Assembly (NCBI GenBank): GCA_965661085.1
Contig: CBFIDA010000006.1
Location: 21,083-85,082, forward strand
Source: CBFIDA01 sp965661085
GTDB lineage: Bacteria > Pseudomonadota > Gammaproteobacteria > Comchoanobacterales > Comchoanobacteraceae
DNA length: 64,000 nt
Direction: 5' to 3'
Part shown: positions 35,802 through 45,204 of the stretch, piece after piece
Position numbering within the stretch: the first letter of the stretch is position 1
How the letters are laid out: each line of letters starts with the position of its first letter
The notes under the pieces: model-generated
Told to the model about the DNA's origin: nothing
The model's database searches: none
Seen by the model: the letters and a program-made list of their open reading frames with translations, nothing else
Translations under genes and position numbers: made by a program

Positions 35802-37763
35802 TCAAGAAGTGGTTTCTTGTTCAGGTGGTTCATCGACACCAAAGTGCTCTTCTGTGTTGTTGGGGGTCGATTTGGTGCTTGTGTTTTCTGTCGTTTTTGA
35901 CGTTGAAGCGCTGGAGGATTTGGGGCCAGTGCCTGACTTTTTAGTGGGAGGAGGGAGTGGTTTGCCCGACATCAGCGTTTTGATTTGGTCTGCATCGATG
36001 GTCTCATAATCCATCAAGGCATCGGCCATCAGGTGTAAAATTTTCTCATGTTTTTTGAGGATGACTTCAGCACGTTTGTAGCTTTCGTCGATGACCTTTC
36101 GGACCTCTCGGTCAATCGTGTTGGCGGTTTCGCCAGACACCGAACTCGAGCTTGCAACCGCCCGGCCTAGGAAAATTTCATCGTCTTCACCGCCGTAATT
36201 GATGGGGCCTAGGGCATCGCTCAAGCCCCATTTTGTGACAATGTTTTTGGCCAAGTCGGTGGCGCGTTCGATGTCGTTGGAGGCACCTGTGGTGACGTGG
36301 TCTTTACCAAAAATTTGCTCTTCGGCAATGCGGCCACCAAACAAACTGCAAATTTGGCTCAAAAGGGCCTCTTTGGAGTAAGAATAACGGTCACGTTCTG
36401 GCAAATACATGGTGACACCGAGTGCGCGACCACGTGGGATGATGCTGACTTTGTAAACAGGATCGTGGCTGGGCACGTTGAGCCCGACGATGGCATGACC
36501 TGCTTCGTGGTATGCTGTCAGTTTCTTTTCGGCCTCGGTCATGGCCATGGATTTGCGCTCTGAGCCCATGAGGATTTTGTCTTTGGCTTTTTCAAAGGCA
36601 TCCATGTTGACTTTGCGTTTGTTGAAACGCGCAGCGATCAGCGCAGCTTCATTGACCAGGTTGGCCAAATCTGCACCAGAAAAGCCTGGTGTGCCACGTG
36701 CAATCAAGCTGGTGTTGACATCTTTCGCCACCGCCACATCTTTGGTGTGTACGTTAAGAATGGCCTCACGCCCTGTGATGTCGGGCAATGGCACATAAAC
36801 TTGACGATCGAATCGACCCGGACGCAAAAGGGCCTTGTCGAGCACATCAGGGCGGTTGGTGGCAGCCATCACAATGATGCCTTCTTTGCCTTCAAAACCA
36901 TCCATTTCAACCAACAGTTGGTTGAGGGTTTGTTCGCGTTCATCATGGCCACCTCCGAGGCCGGCACCGCGCTGACGTCCAACCGCGTCAATTTCATCGA
37001 TGAAGATGATGCAGGGGGCTTGTTTTTTTGCTTGCTCAAACATGTTGCGCACACGAGAAGCACCCACCCCAACAAACATCTCAACAAAGTCAGAACCAGA
37101 GATGGTGAAAAAAGGCACATCGGCTTCGCCAGCCACTGCTTTGGCAAGCAGTGTTTTACCCGTTCCCGGTGGGCCGACGAGCAGCGCACCACATGGGATT
37201 TTACCGCCCAAGCGTTGAAACTTTTTGGGATCTTTGAGGAATTCGACCACTTCGGAGATTTCGGTTTTAGCTTCTTCAACACCCGCCACATCATCAAAGG
37301 TGACTTTGACTTGGTTTGGGGTCAGCATGCGTGCTTTGCTGCGACCAAAAGAAAGCGGGCCGCCTTTGCCACCACCACCGCCTTGCATTTGGCGCATGAT
37401 GAACAACCAAATGCCGATCAACAGAATCATGGGGAACCAGCTGAGGAACAGTTGCCACAACATGCCATGCTGTTCTGGTGGTGTGGCTTTGACTTTGACC
37501 CCTTTGCGCAACAGTTCGCCCAGAAGATCTTGATCTGGAATGGGCATGAAGGTGGTGAATCGTTGGCTGTTGCTGCGTGTGCCTTTGATCTCAGATTTGT
37601 TGATGGTGACTTCAGTGATATCGCCTTGAGACACTTGGCTGATGAACTGAGAGTATGGAATGACACTGTGTTGCCTTTGATTGGGACCAAAGTTGCTGAA
37701 AACAGAAAACATGATGAGACCAATGATGGCCCACACGGCAAGGTTTTTGATTTTTTCGTTCAC
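35802..37763 (-). CDS. ftsH: ATP-dependent zinc metalloprotease FtsH
   Basis: Membrane AAA+ protease that degrades misassembled membrane proteins and, in E. coli, sigma-32 and LpxC. 653 residues: two transmembrane helices (about 8-24 and 103-123), a periplasmic loop, the AAA module with Walker A GPPGTGKT at 197-204, Walker B IIFIDEIDA, the second region of homology ATNRPDVLDKALLRPGRFDR (in part), and the zinc site HEAGH at 419-423. The start is GTG with GAGGAG upstream. A sigma-32-type promoter precedes it. The C-terminus is Ser/Thr-rich and low-complexity. Confidence 0.97.
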   Translation of the reverse strand: MNEKIKNLAVWAIIGLIMFSVFSNFGPNQRQHSVIPYSQFISQVSQGDITEVTINKSEIKGTRSNSQRFTTFMPIPDQDLLGELLRKGVKVKATPPEQHGMLWQLFLSWFPMILLIGIWLFIMRQMQGGGGGKGGPLSFGRSKARMLTPNQVKVTFDDVAGVEEAKTEISEVVEFLKDPKKFQRLGGKIPCGALLVGPPGTGKTLLAKAVAGEADVPFFTISGSDFVEMFVGVGASRVRNMFEQAKKQAPCIIFIDEIDAVGRQRGAGLGGGHDEREQTLNQLLVEMDGFEGKEGIIVMAATNRPDVLDKALLRPGRFDRQVYVPLPDITGREAILNVHTKDVAVAKDVNTSLIARGTPGFSGADLANLVNEAALIAARFNKRKVNMDAFEKAKDKILMGSERKSMAMTEAEKKLTAYHEAGHAIVGLNVPSHDPVYKVSIIPRGRALGVTMYLPERDRYSYSKEALLSQICSLFGGRIAEEQIFGKDHVTTGASNDIERATDLAKNIVTKWGLSDALGPINYGGEDDEIFLGRAVASSSSVSGETANTIDREVRKVIDESYKRAEVILKKHEKILHLMADALMDYETIDADQIKTLMSGKPLPPPTKKSGTGPKSSSASTSKTTENTSTKSTPNNTEEHFGVDEPPEQETTS

Positions 37764-37809
37764 GAAGCACTCCTCAGTTGTGGCAAGAACTTACAAAGAT
37801 GTTAACAAC

Positions 37810-37837
37810 AGTTGGGGGTGTTGTAAATGAATTCAAG
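37810..37837 (-). promoter_or_regulatory. sigma-32 (heat-shock) promoter of ftsH
   Basis: On the minus strand CTTGAAT (37837-37831), a 13-bp spacer and CCCCAACT (37817-37810) match the E. coli sigma-32 consensus CTTGAAA-N11..16-CCCCATNT closely. It lies about 47 bp before the GTG start. Confidence 0.72.
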
Positions 37838-37935
37838 GCATGCCTCCGCTTTTGCGCAAGGTGTATTCGCGCGAGTGATTTCAATGGCCATGAGGGCTTT
37901 TTCATTCAAAAACATTGGTTTTTGAAGATGGCGTG

Positions 37936-38556
37936 TCATGTGCTTGGGCGCATGTGCAACCCCAGGACAAATACTTCTGAGGATTGGTCGCGTGAGGCTT
38001 TGGGCTTGATGATGTGAACTTTTTCAAAATCTGTCCGCATGGTTTTGAGCAAACTGTGAAAATCACCACTGTGAAAGACCTTCATCAGACAATGGCCGCC
38101 TACGGCCAAGTGTGCTTGACAAAATGCCAACACCGATTCGTTGAGTGCATGTGCACGCCATTGATCGACTTTTTGTATGCCCGTATGGTTGGGCGACATG
38201 TCGCTGATCACAACTTGAATGGGCCTTTGGGTCAGCGATAGGATCTGTGATTGCACGCTTGCTTCGGTAAAATCGCCCTGTAGGCACGTGATGTCGTCGA
38301 TGGGTGTCATGGCCAAGAGATCGACTGCAATGATTTGGCCTTGCGGTGCAAATTGACGGCACACTTGAGCCCAGCTGCCAGGCGCTGCACCAAGATCCAC
38401 CACCACATCTTGTTTTTGGATGAAACGATGTTTGTTTTGAATTTCTTCCAGCTTAAAACAAGCGCGCGATCGCCGGCCTTGTTTTTGCGCTTGTTGGACA
38501 AAGGGATCTTTTTGATGCTGGCGATACCATTGTTTGGTTTTGCTGCGGCGTGACAT
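37936..38556 (-). CDS. rlmE: 23S rRNA 2'-O-ribose methyltransferase RlmE (FtsJ/RrmJ)
   Basis: Methylates U2552 of 23S rRNA on the 50S subunit. 206 residues: basic N-terminus (MSRRSKTKQWYRQHQKDPF), SAM-binding DLGAAPGSWAQV, a second motif IIAVDLL, the ISDMSPNHTG strand and the CLMKVFHSGDF block with the catalytic Lys. It opens the conserved rlmE-ftsH-folP-glmM cluster; a separate heat-shock promoter lies between it and ftsH. Confidence 0.95.
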   Translation of the reverse strand: MSRRSKTKQWYRQHQKDPFVQQAQKQGRRSRACFKLEEIQNKHRFIQKQDVVVDLGAAPGSWAQVCRQFAPQGQIIAVDLLAMTPIDDITCLQGDFTEASVQSQILSLTQRPIQVVISDMSPNHTGIQKVDQWRAHALNESVLAFCQAHLAVGGHCLMKVFHSGDFHSLLKTMRTDFEKVHIIKPKASRDQSSEVFVLGLHMRPST

Positions 38557-38565
38557 GGCAGTGCT

Positions 38566-39315
38566 TCATTGGGTTGCAGACAGTGTATCATTTGATTTGT
38601 TTGTTGTAAACAATTGATTATGCTCTTTGTTTTCTGCGTGTTTATGAAATAGGCAAGCCCACAGTGTTTTGGCGACAACGGCTTGCAATGGAGAGTCATC
38701 ATGCAGATGGCATGTGTGGCATTGTGCATAACGATGGATGTGCCATTTGGCAAAATAGGGTGTGACACATGACGTCAGTGATACAAAGACCAGCCACCAG
38801 GGTTGGTGGATGTGCAATAGGCATGTCATGCATGGCCCGATCAGCGTCAGTAAGAGGATGGCTGCATGCATGCACCATTGTATGATTTGAGCAGCGATTT
38901 CTTTCTGATCCAGGCCGGTGTTGTTCATCCTGTCGAGCTCTTTCGACGTGATATGATCCAACCAACTTGGTATCGAAGCAGCCATCACCAATCCAACACA
39001 GGTGCTTGTACACATCATGGCAGCGATGATTGTGGAAGTTGGCAGTGTCATCACCCCCAAAAGTGCAGCAATCACCACACCAAGGGCCAAAAGTCCAATG
39101 CAGCTTGTGGGCCAAAGGCTGTTGCAGAGCAATTTGAAAACGATGTCGAGCAAATCGATGCACAAACATGGCAGTTGAACGCAAAAAAACATCAAGGGTG
39201 CAAACCACAAGGCATGCAGTGTGGCTGTGCCCCAAATGTACCATGTGTTTTTTTGGGTGTTGTCCGACTTCAGCGGCACCCACAGTATTTCAGATAGGAC
39301 ATTGCATGCCAGCAA
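38566..39315 (-). CDS. unrecognised multispanning membrane protein (249 aa)
   Basis: No family recognised. Five to six hydrophobic segments are visible (for example ATLHALWFAPLMFFCVQLP, GLLALGVVIAALLGVMTLP, AAILLLTLIGPCMTCLLHI) and a polar C-terminal ~55 residues rich in His, Cys and Asn (HRYAQCHTCHLHDDSP). That tail includes a CHTCH pattern that could bind metal. It ends 9 bp before rlmE in the same direction. Composition resembles the other large unknown membrane proteins in this window. Confidence 0.55.
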   Translation of the reverse strand: MLACNVLSEILWVPLKSDNTQKNTWYIWGTATLHALWFAPLMFFCVQLPCLCIDLLDIVFKLLCNSLWPTSCIGLLALGVVIAALLGVMTLPTSTIIAAMMCTSTCVGLVMAASIPSWLDHITSKELDRMNNTGLDQKEIAAQIIQWCMHAAILLLTLIGPCMTCLLHIHQPWWLVFVSLTSCVTPYFAKWHIHRYAQCHTCHLHDDSPLQAVVAKTLWACLFHKHAENKEHNQLFTTNKSNDTLSATQ

Positions 39316-39841
39316 TACAATTAAGGGTATTGCGTAGAGCTAAGGCATGCCTGGTATGCCGTAACCGCGTATCATGCGTTGATCACAACCAAAGTAAAGC
39401 AGGCATTTTGAAGAAATCCATGAATGGCGCATTGTTGAAATCACATGTTGTGTTTGTGTCTATCTTTCATGCAAACATTGGCATTGTCAAATGTTCATGG
39501 TCGGCGCATGGGACAGTCAAATCCATGGCCCATGATTCTGCGTCGATGGTGCCACTGACCAATGGATTAAGTCTATTGGAGAAGTGAGAGCATGCATCTG
39601 ATTTTTAAACCCTTCGGCTCTTTGTGCTCAGAGGCATCATATTTGAACTTCAAATTCTTCAATGCGTTTGACAATGTTTCATGGTTGGATGTGTCCTTGA
39701 GCCCCAAATCTCGAGCAAATGTGGTCAGGGCTTGTTAAGTTGAAAGGCCATCTTTTCGACCGTGAAATCTCTTGGATTGGGTGCTCGGCTTAATGTGATG
39801 TCAAGGTGTTAACGGTTTGGTGTGCATGCACCAATGATCAA
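39316..39841. other. intergenic region, possibly decayed coding DNA
   Basis: About 525 bp between the xseA end and the 249-aa membrane-protein start. One plus-strand frame (to 39587) is open only because it enters the antisense of the neighbouring gene. No start, ribosome site or family motif is visible. The base composition is like the coding DNA around it, so remains of a gene are possible. Confidence 0.4.
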
Positions 39842-41227
39842 TCATGTTGCTTCGGTTTCGTTGCGGATGTCGCATGGTTGGATTTTGGTGATGGTGGCAT
39901 GCACTTGATGTTGTGGAAATTGTATGCAAAGGGGTTGTTGGGCGACCAAGGTGTCGGCTTCTGTGATGGGTTTGAGGGTGATGGGGTCGCGAACGATGGT
40001 GTAGCCTCTGCTGAGGGTGTGCAGTGGGCTCATGAGCTCGAGGGCCTTGGCTTGTTTGGCCATGGTCATGTGCTTGCAATGCAAGAGGTGTTGTAGGCTG
40101 CTTTTGCATTGGTGGACCAGTGCTTGCAAGTGTTGCCGATCCCTTTTGATCTGGTGCATCGGGTCATGTTGCATCAGGCGTTGTTGTAGATTTTGAAGGT
40201 TTTGTTGGTTGGGCGTTTGTTGTTGCTTCAGGGCGAGTTGCATGCGGTGTCCCATGGGCTGGAGGCGCTGTCGTGCCAATTGGCAGGCCGCTTCGGGGTG
40301 GATGCATTTTGCCGACAGCCATTGCAACTTTTGTGTGGCATGCTGTAGGCGATGGGTCATCATGCTGTGCATCTGGTTGCCCAGGTTGTCTATTTTCTGC
40401 ATCAGTTCGTCCCTTTCGGGCGTTGCGGCTTCGGCAGCAGCAGAGGGTGTCGGCGCACGTCGATCGGCCACATGGTCTGCAATGGTGGTGTCGATTTCAT
40501 GACCAATGCCTGTGATGATTGGGCATGTTGACTCAAAGATGGCTTGTGCCACATCTTCTCGGTTGAAGGCCCAGAGATCTTCGATGTTGCCGCCACCACG
40601 TGCCAGCAATAAAACGCTACAAAGGCCATGGTTGTTGGCTTCTTGTATGGCTTGAATGATGGTGGGTGCGGCCTGATCGCCTTGCACTTGGCAGGGATAG
40701 ATCAGCACATTGGCACATGGGTAGCGCCGCTTGAGCACACTGAGCATGTCCTGTACGGCTGCCCCAGTGGGCGATGTGATCAAGCCAATGGTGTGGGGGT
40801 ATGGAGGAATGTTCTGTTTGTGCTTTGCATCAAACCATCCTTGTTGCTGTAAGCGCAACTTGAGGGCCTCATAGGCACGTTGCAGGGCGCCCAGACCAGC
40901 TTCTTCTGCGTGCTGAATCAACAATTGGTAGTTGCCGCGTGCTTCATATAAGGTCACTTTGGCACGTACCAAGAGCTGCATGCCTTCTTGCAATGTGCGT
41001 GCGCAAGGATTGTGTTGGTAGCTCAGCCAGACACACTGTACTTGGCATTTGTCATCTTTGAGTGAAAAGTAAAGATGGCCAGATCTTGGGCGAGCAAGAT
41101 TGGAGACTTCGCCCTCAATGAACATCTGACCTTGGGCTGTTTCCAGCAAGGTTTTGACTGTTTTATTCAATGCCGATACCGACAGCGGCTTGAAAGCGGT
41201 GTTGGGGCATTGGGGTTGTTGCATCAT
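39842..41227 (-). CDS. xseA: exodeoxyribonuclease VII large subunit
   Basis: Catalytic subunit of the ssDNA exonuclease involved in mismatch repair and processing. 461 residues: an OB-fold N-terminal domain (FIEGEVSNLARPRSGHLYFSLKD in parts), the catalytic domain with IGLITSPTGAAVQDML, LLLARGGGNIEDLWAFN and ITGIGHEIDTTIADHVADRRAPTPSAAAE (in parts), a long Gln-rich coiled coil, and a C-terminal SRGYTIVRD block. The ATG overlaps the CDGSH-gene stop. xseB is not visible in this window. Confidence 0.95.
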   Translation of the reverse strand: MMQQPQCPNTAFKPLSVSALNKTVKTLLETAQGQMFIEGEVSNLARPRSGHLYFSLKDDKCQVQCVWLSYQHNPCARTLQEGMQLLVRAKVTLYEARGNYQLLIQHAEEAGLGALQRAYEALKLRLQQQGWFDAKHKQNIPPYPHTIGLITSPTGAAVQDMLSVLKRRYPCANVLIYPCQVQGDQAAPTIIQAIQEANNHGLCSVLLLARGGGNIEDLWAFNREDVAQAIFESTCPIITGIGHEIDTTIADHVADRRAPTPSAAAEAATPERDELMQKIDNLGNQMHSMMTHRLQHATQKLQWLSAKCIHPEAACQLARQRLQPMGHRMQLALKQQQTPNQQNLQNLQQRLMQHDPMHQIKRDRQHLQALVHQCKSSLQHLLHCKHMTMAKQAKALELMSPLHTLSRGYTIVRDPITLKPITEADTLVAQQPLCIQFPQHQVHATITKIQPCDIRNETEAT

Positions 41228-41421
41228 GCGGACTCGTTGGTGGCAGTGACCACAATGGGACCGAGATGATCGCCATGTTCTGCATTGTATTGGCGATGAC
41301 TGCCATCACAATACGGAAAGTTTTTGGATTGCCAGCATCGACAATAAGCTTTGATTCCATTGGGTTGCTGTTGCACTTGATCGCGCTCAGGGCGCTGCTG
41401 ATCTTGGTTGAGCTTGGTCAT
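41224..41421 (-). CDS. small CDGSH iron-sulfur protein
   Basis: A 65-residue protein with the complete CDGSH signature CRCWQSKNFPYCDGSH (C-x-C-x2-S-x3-P-x-C-D-G-S-H), the three-Cys/one-His ligand set of mitoNEET-type 2Fe-2S clusters. The Gln/Arg-rich N-terminus is not membrane-like, so the protein is probably soluble. The ATG at 41421 follows a GGGG stretch; the longer upstream frame looks non-coding. Its stop overlaps the xseA start by 4 bp, so the two are translationally coupled. Function unknown; redox or cluster transfer is the family expectation. Confidence 0.85.
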   Translation of the reverse strand: MTKLNQDQQRPERDQVQQQPNGIKAYCRCWQSKNFPYCDGSHRQYNAEHGDHLGPIVVTATNESA

Positions 41422-41567
41422 GGTGTGTCCCCTTAAAAATGCTTGTTCATTTGAGTGTAGCGCGTTGGGATGGCATTGCCAACCTTGTTCTGTGTTGCCA
41501 TGCTCTTGCAAAAAGGCATCTTTCTGGATTGGCCCATGAAGTGCGCCCCTTTGTTCATTCTACAGGG

Positions 41568-41596
41568 TTGATTTTTATTTAAAATGACGTTAAGAT
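41568..41596 (+). promoter_or_regulatory. sigma-70 promoter of guaBA
   Basis: TTGATT (41568-41573) and TAAGAT (41591-41596) with a 17-bp spacer. Predicted start near 41603, 19 nt before the guaB ATG, which has GGGAG as ribosome site. Confidence 0.65.
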
Positions 41597-41621
41597 TAGC
41601 GAAATTTTATTGGGAGCAAAC

Positions 41622-43100
41622 ATGGACAAGATCACACAGGCCCTGACTTTTGACGACGTGCTTTTGGTGCCAGGTCATTCCAGCGTGATACCCAGGCATG
41701 TGTCTCTCGAAACCTTTTTGACCCGTTCTGGCATTCGATTGGGCATTCCATTGCTTTCTGCTGCCATGGACACGGTCACGGAATACCGTTTGGCCATTGC
41801 TTTGGCACAACAGGGCGGTTTGGGCATTTTACACAAAAGCATGTCGGTGCAGCAGCAAGCCATGCAAGTGCGCGCCGTCAAAACCTATGAAAATGGCATG
41901 GTTGCCAATCCATTGACGGTGACGCCTGACCAGCCTATTGGTCAAGTGAAGGCCATGGCTGCTGAGCATGGGTTTTCAGGCATGCCCGTGGTGCAGGGCG
42001 ATCGGTTGGTGGGCATCATCACCAACCGCGACATGCGGTTTGCCAACGATCCCAGTCAACCTGTTCAAGCACTGATGACCCCCAAAGATCAGTTGGTCAC
42101 CGTGCAAGAGGGTGCCAGCTCAGAAGAGGTGCTGCGTTTGATGCACAGCCACCGCATTGAAAAAATTCTTGTGGTCAATGATGCTTTTGCTTTGGTCGGT
42201 TTGATGACAGTGCGTGACATCTTACAGGCGCAGCGTCAGCCCAATGCTTGTAAAGATGCTTCAGGGCAATTGCGTGTCGGCGCTGCCGTTGGTGTGGCCG
42301 GTGATACCGATGAACGTGTTGCCGCTTTGGTTGCGGCGGGTGTTGATGTGTTGGTGGTGGATACCGCACATGGTCACTCCCAAGCGGTGTTGGACCGCGT
42401 ACGTTGGTGCAAACAACACCACCCCGATTTGCCGATCATTGCTGGCAATATTGCCACAGCTGAGGCAGCCAAGGATTTGGCCAAGGCTGGTGCGGATGCG
42501 GTGAAAGTGGGCATTGGCCCTGGCTCAATCTGTACCACCCGTATTGTTGCGGGGGTGGGGGTGCCACAAATCACAGCCATTCACGATGTTGCTCAAGCTC
42601 TAGAAGGGACCGGTTTGGCGGTCATCGCCGACGGCGGCGTGCGCTATTCTGGTGACATCGCCAAAGCAATTGCTGCAGGTGCGCATGTGGTCATGGTGGG
42701 TGGATTGTTGGCGGGTACCGATGAAGCGCCAGGCGACATTGAGTTGTATCAAGGTCGAGCCTACAAATCCTACCGTGGCATGGGATCGATGGGGGCCATG
42801 GATCAAACCCACGGTTCCAGTGATCGATATTTCCAAGAAGCCAGCCAGAAAAAAGAGAAACTGGTGCCAGAAGGCATCGAGGGTCGCGTGCCTTATAAAG
42901 GCAAAGTGTCGGCCATTGTGCATCAGCTGATGGGTGGGTTGCGTGCTGGGATGGGGTACACAGGTTGTGCCGACATTGCAGCCCTGCGAACACAGGCCAA
43001 GTTTTGCCAGGTGACGGCATCGGGGTATCGTGAAAGTCATGTGCATGATGTGACCATCACAAAAGAAGCCCCCAACTATTCGCGAGATAAAAACGCATGA
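41622..43100 (+). CDS. guaB: inosine-5'-monophosphate dehydrogenase
   Basis: NAD-dependent oxidation of IMP to XMP, the rate-limiting step of guanine nucleotide synthesis. 492 residues with the TIM barrel split by two CBS domains (about 95-205, VANPLTVTPDQPIGQV and ALMTPKDQLVTVQEG). The catalytic Cys is in GPGSICTTRI, the flap in GMGSMGAMDQTHGSSDRYFQ (in part), and the C-terminal SAIVHQLMGGLRAGMGYTG is typical. Overlaps guaA by 4 bp (ATGA). Confidence 0.97.
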   Translation: MDKITQALTFDDVLLVPGHSSVIPRHVSLETFLTRSGIRLGIPLLSAAMDTVTEYRLAIALAQQGGLGILHKSMSVQQQAMQVRAVKTYENGMVANPLTVTPDQPIGQVKAMAAEHGFSGMPVVQGDRLVGIITNRDMRFANDPSQPVQALMTPKDQLVTVQEGASSEEVLRLMHSHRIEKILVVNDAFALVGLMTVRDILQAQRQPNACKDASGQLRVGAAVGVAGDTDERVAALVAAGVDVLVVDTAHGHSQAVLDRVRWCKQHHPDLPIIAGNIATAEAAKDLAKAGADAVKVGIGPGSICTTRIVAGVGVPQITAIHDVAQALEGTGLAVIADGGVRYSGDIAKAIAAGAHVVMVGGLLAGTDEAPGDIELYQGRAYKSYRGMGSMGAMDQTHGSSDRYFQEASQKKEKLVPEGIEGRVPYKGKVSAIVHQLMGGLRAGMGYTGCADIAALRTQAKFCQVTASGYRESHVHDVTITKEAPNYSRDKNA

Positions 43101-44656
43101 GCCATTTTGAACATTTGTCGCGCATTGTGGTCCTGGATTTTGGCTCACAATACGCCCAGTTGATTTGCAGGCGCATCCGTGAAGTGGGTGTGTTTGCTGA
43201 GATTTATCCTTACGATGCCAATCCATCTGTGATCGATTTGCAGCACATGGACGGTTTGGTGCTGTCTGGTGGGCCTGCATCGGTCACCACAGACACCACG
43301 GCCATGCCGATACCAGCATGGGTTTGGGATCAGACCTGTCCTGTTTTGGGCATTTGTTATGGCATGCAAGCCATGACGCAGCATTGTGGTGGTCGGGTTG
43401 AACAGGCACAGTGCCGAGAGTTTGGTCATGCAACGCTTGATGTTGTCGACAACACTTGGGGTGCTGCCGTTTGGCCGAAAGAACGGCCTACTGTATGGAT
43501 GAGTCATGGTGATCATGTGGCGGCATCCGGCCCAGATTTGATGGTTTCGGCGCGCAGCAGTGATGGCATCATCGCTGCCATTCAACATGTCAGCAAACCT
43601 TACTATGGGGTGCAATTTCATCCAGAAGTGACACATACAGAAGGCGGTGCTGCATTGTTGGCGCACTTCGCCATCGACATTTGTGGTTGCGCTGCCACTT
43701 GGCAGCAAGACGTCATCATCGATCAATTGGTGGCCGACATACGTGATCAGGTGGGCCAAGACCATGTGATTTTGGGCGCCTCAGGTGGCGTTGATTCCAC
43801 CGTGGTGGCGGCATTGTTGCATCGCGCCATTGGCGAACGTTTGCACTGTGTGTTTGTTGACAACGGGTTGTTGCGTGCAGGTGAAGCGGATGCGGTCCGC
43901 GCCATGTTTGCAAAGGATTTGGGCATTCCATTGACAACGGTCGATGCCAAAGCCATTTTTTACGATGCTCTGGCCGGACAAACGGACCCAGAGCAAAAAC
44001 GTAAAACCATTGGTCGTGTGTTCATTGATGTTTTTCAAGCAGAGGCCGATCGGCTCGACCATGTGGCATGGTTGGCGCAGGGCACCATTTATCCAGATGT
44101 CATTGAGTCTGCGGGTGCGGCATCGGGCAAAGCTGAGGTGATCAAGTCACACCACAATGTGGGCGGATTGCCTGAACACTTGGCCTTGGGTTTGGTTGAG
44201 CCATTGCGTCATTTGTTTAAGGATGAAGTGCGTGCCATGGGGCTGCATCTCGGCATTCCGGCGCACATGATTCAGCGCCATCCCTTTCCTGGGCCTGGTT
44301 TGGGCGTCAGGATTTTGGGTGAGGTCACGGCAGAGGCCGTCGACATTTTGCAACGTGTCGACGCGTTGTATTTGCACTTGTTGCAGCAAGCTGGTTGGAT
44401 GGATCAAGTCAGTCAAGCGTTTGCGGTTTTTCTGCCCATTCGATCGGTTGGCGTGGTCGGTGATCAACGCACCCATGGTTTTGTGGTGGCATTGCGTGCT
44501 GTGACCACCACCGATTTCATGACGGCCAAAGCTGCGGCCCTGCCCAGTGATTTGTTGTCGCAGATGGCCCGTCAAATTCTCAATGCGGTGCCAGAAGTGG
44601 CACGTGTGGTGTACGACATTTCAGACAAGCCACCCGCAACCATTGAATGGGAATGA
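43097..44656 (+). CDS. guaA: GMP synthase (glutamine-hydrolysing)
   Basis: Converts XMP to GMP using glutamine and ATP. 519 residues. The class I amidotransferase domain has the catalytic Cys in LGICYGMQAM and the His/Glu pair in GVQFHPEVTHTEGG. The ATP-pyrophosphatase domain has the PP-loop GASGGVDSTVVA, and the C-terminal dimerisation domain ends KPPATIEWE as in nearly all GuaA proteins. Start overlaps guaB, forming the usual guaBA operon. Confidence 0.97.
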   Translation: MSHFEHLSRIVVLDFGSQYAQLICRRIREVGVFAEIYPYDANPSVIDLQHMDGLVLSGGPASVTTDTTAMPIPAWVWDQTCPVLGICYGMQAMTQHCGGRVEQAQCREFGHATLDVVDNTWGAAVWPKERPTVWMSHGDHVAASGPDLMVSARSSDGIIAAIQHVSKPYYGVQFHPEVTHTEGGAALLAHFAIDICGCAATWQQDVIIDQLVADIRDQVGQDHVILGASGGVDSTVVAALLHRAIGERLHCVFVDNGLLRAGEADAVRAMFAKDLGIPLTTVDAKAIFYDALAGQTDPEQKRKTIGRVFIDVFQAEADRLDHVAWLAQGTIYPDVIESAGAASGKAEVIKSHHNVGGLPEHLALGLVEPLRHLFKDEVRAMGLHLGIPAHMIQRHPFPGPGLGVRILGEVTAEAVDILQRVDALYLHLLQQAGWMDQVSQAFAVFLPIRSVGVVGDQRTHGFVVALRAVTTTDFMTAKAAALPSDLLSQMARQILNAVPEVARVVYDISDKPPATIEWE

Positions 44657-44731
44657 TGGTGATGCCAGGACGCCGATGCGCCTGTGGGGCTGAGGTCCCG
44701 ACGTTGATGCATGCAAAAATGAGGCCAGCCC

Positions 44732-45196
44732 ATGACGTCTGAACAATTGTGGATGCAACATGCATACAGCTTGGCTGAGCGTGCAAGAGACCTTGGTGAA
44801 ATCCCCATAGGGGCTTGTTTGGTTGCGGCCGACGGCATGACGTTGTTGGGTGAGGGCTTCAATCAAATGATTGCACACCATGATGCAACGGCACATGCCG
44901 AAATACAGGCGTTGCGTGGTGCGGGCATGCATGTGGGCAACCACCGATTGCCTGGGACGACATTGTACGTGACATTGGAGCCATGTTTGATGTGCTATGG
45001 GGCTTTGATGCAGGCGCGTGTTGGTGCCGTGGTTTTCGCTTGTCGAGATCCAAAATTGGGTGTGTTCAGCCAACATGGTGGTGGCCATGCATGGGGTGAT
45101 TTCAATCATCAAATGGTCTGGCGCGAGGGTGTGATGCATGATGCATGTCAAGCGTTGCTACAGACTTTTTTCAAACAGAAACGTTGCAGATCCTAA
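44732..45196 (+). CDS. tadA: tRNA-specific adenosine deaminase TadA
   Basis: Deaminates A34 to inosine in tRNA-Arg(ACG). 154 residues. Zinc and catalytic residues are HAEIQAL (His, Glu) and LEPCLMCYGAL (two Cys), the PCxxC form of the deaminase fold. IPIGACLVAADG and DPKLGVFS correspond to IPVGAVLV and DAKTGA of E. coli TadA. It lies 75 bp after guaA, where it often sits in relatives, and converges on queF with an 8-bp gap. Confidence 0.92.
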   Translation: MTSEQLWMQHAYSLAERARDLGEIPIGACLVAADGMTLLGEGFNQMIAHHDATAHAEIQALRGAGMHVGNHRLPGTTLYVTLEPCLMCYGALMQARVGAVVFACRDPKLGVFSQHGGGHAWGDFNHQMVWREGVMHDACQALLQTFFKQKRCRS

Positions 45197-45204
45197 GCAT
45201 GCTT

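Noticed and set aside
36747..37805. 352-codon ORF antisense to ftsH
   Set aside because: A shadow of the strongly conserved ftsH coding frame; His/Phe/Gln-rich translation without any domain.
39815..39835. Inverted repeat TTGGTG-TGCATG-CACCAA after xseA as terminator
   Set aside because: No T-run follows on the minus strand, so it does not fit an intrinsic terminator.
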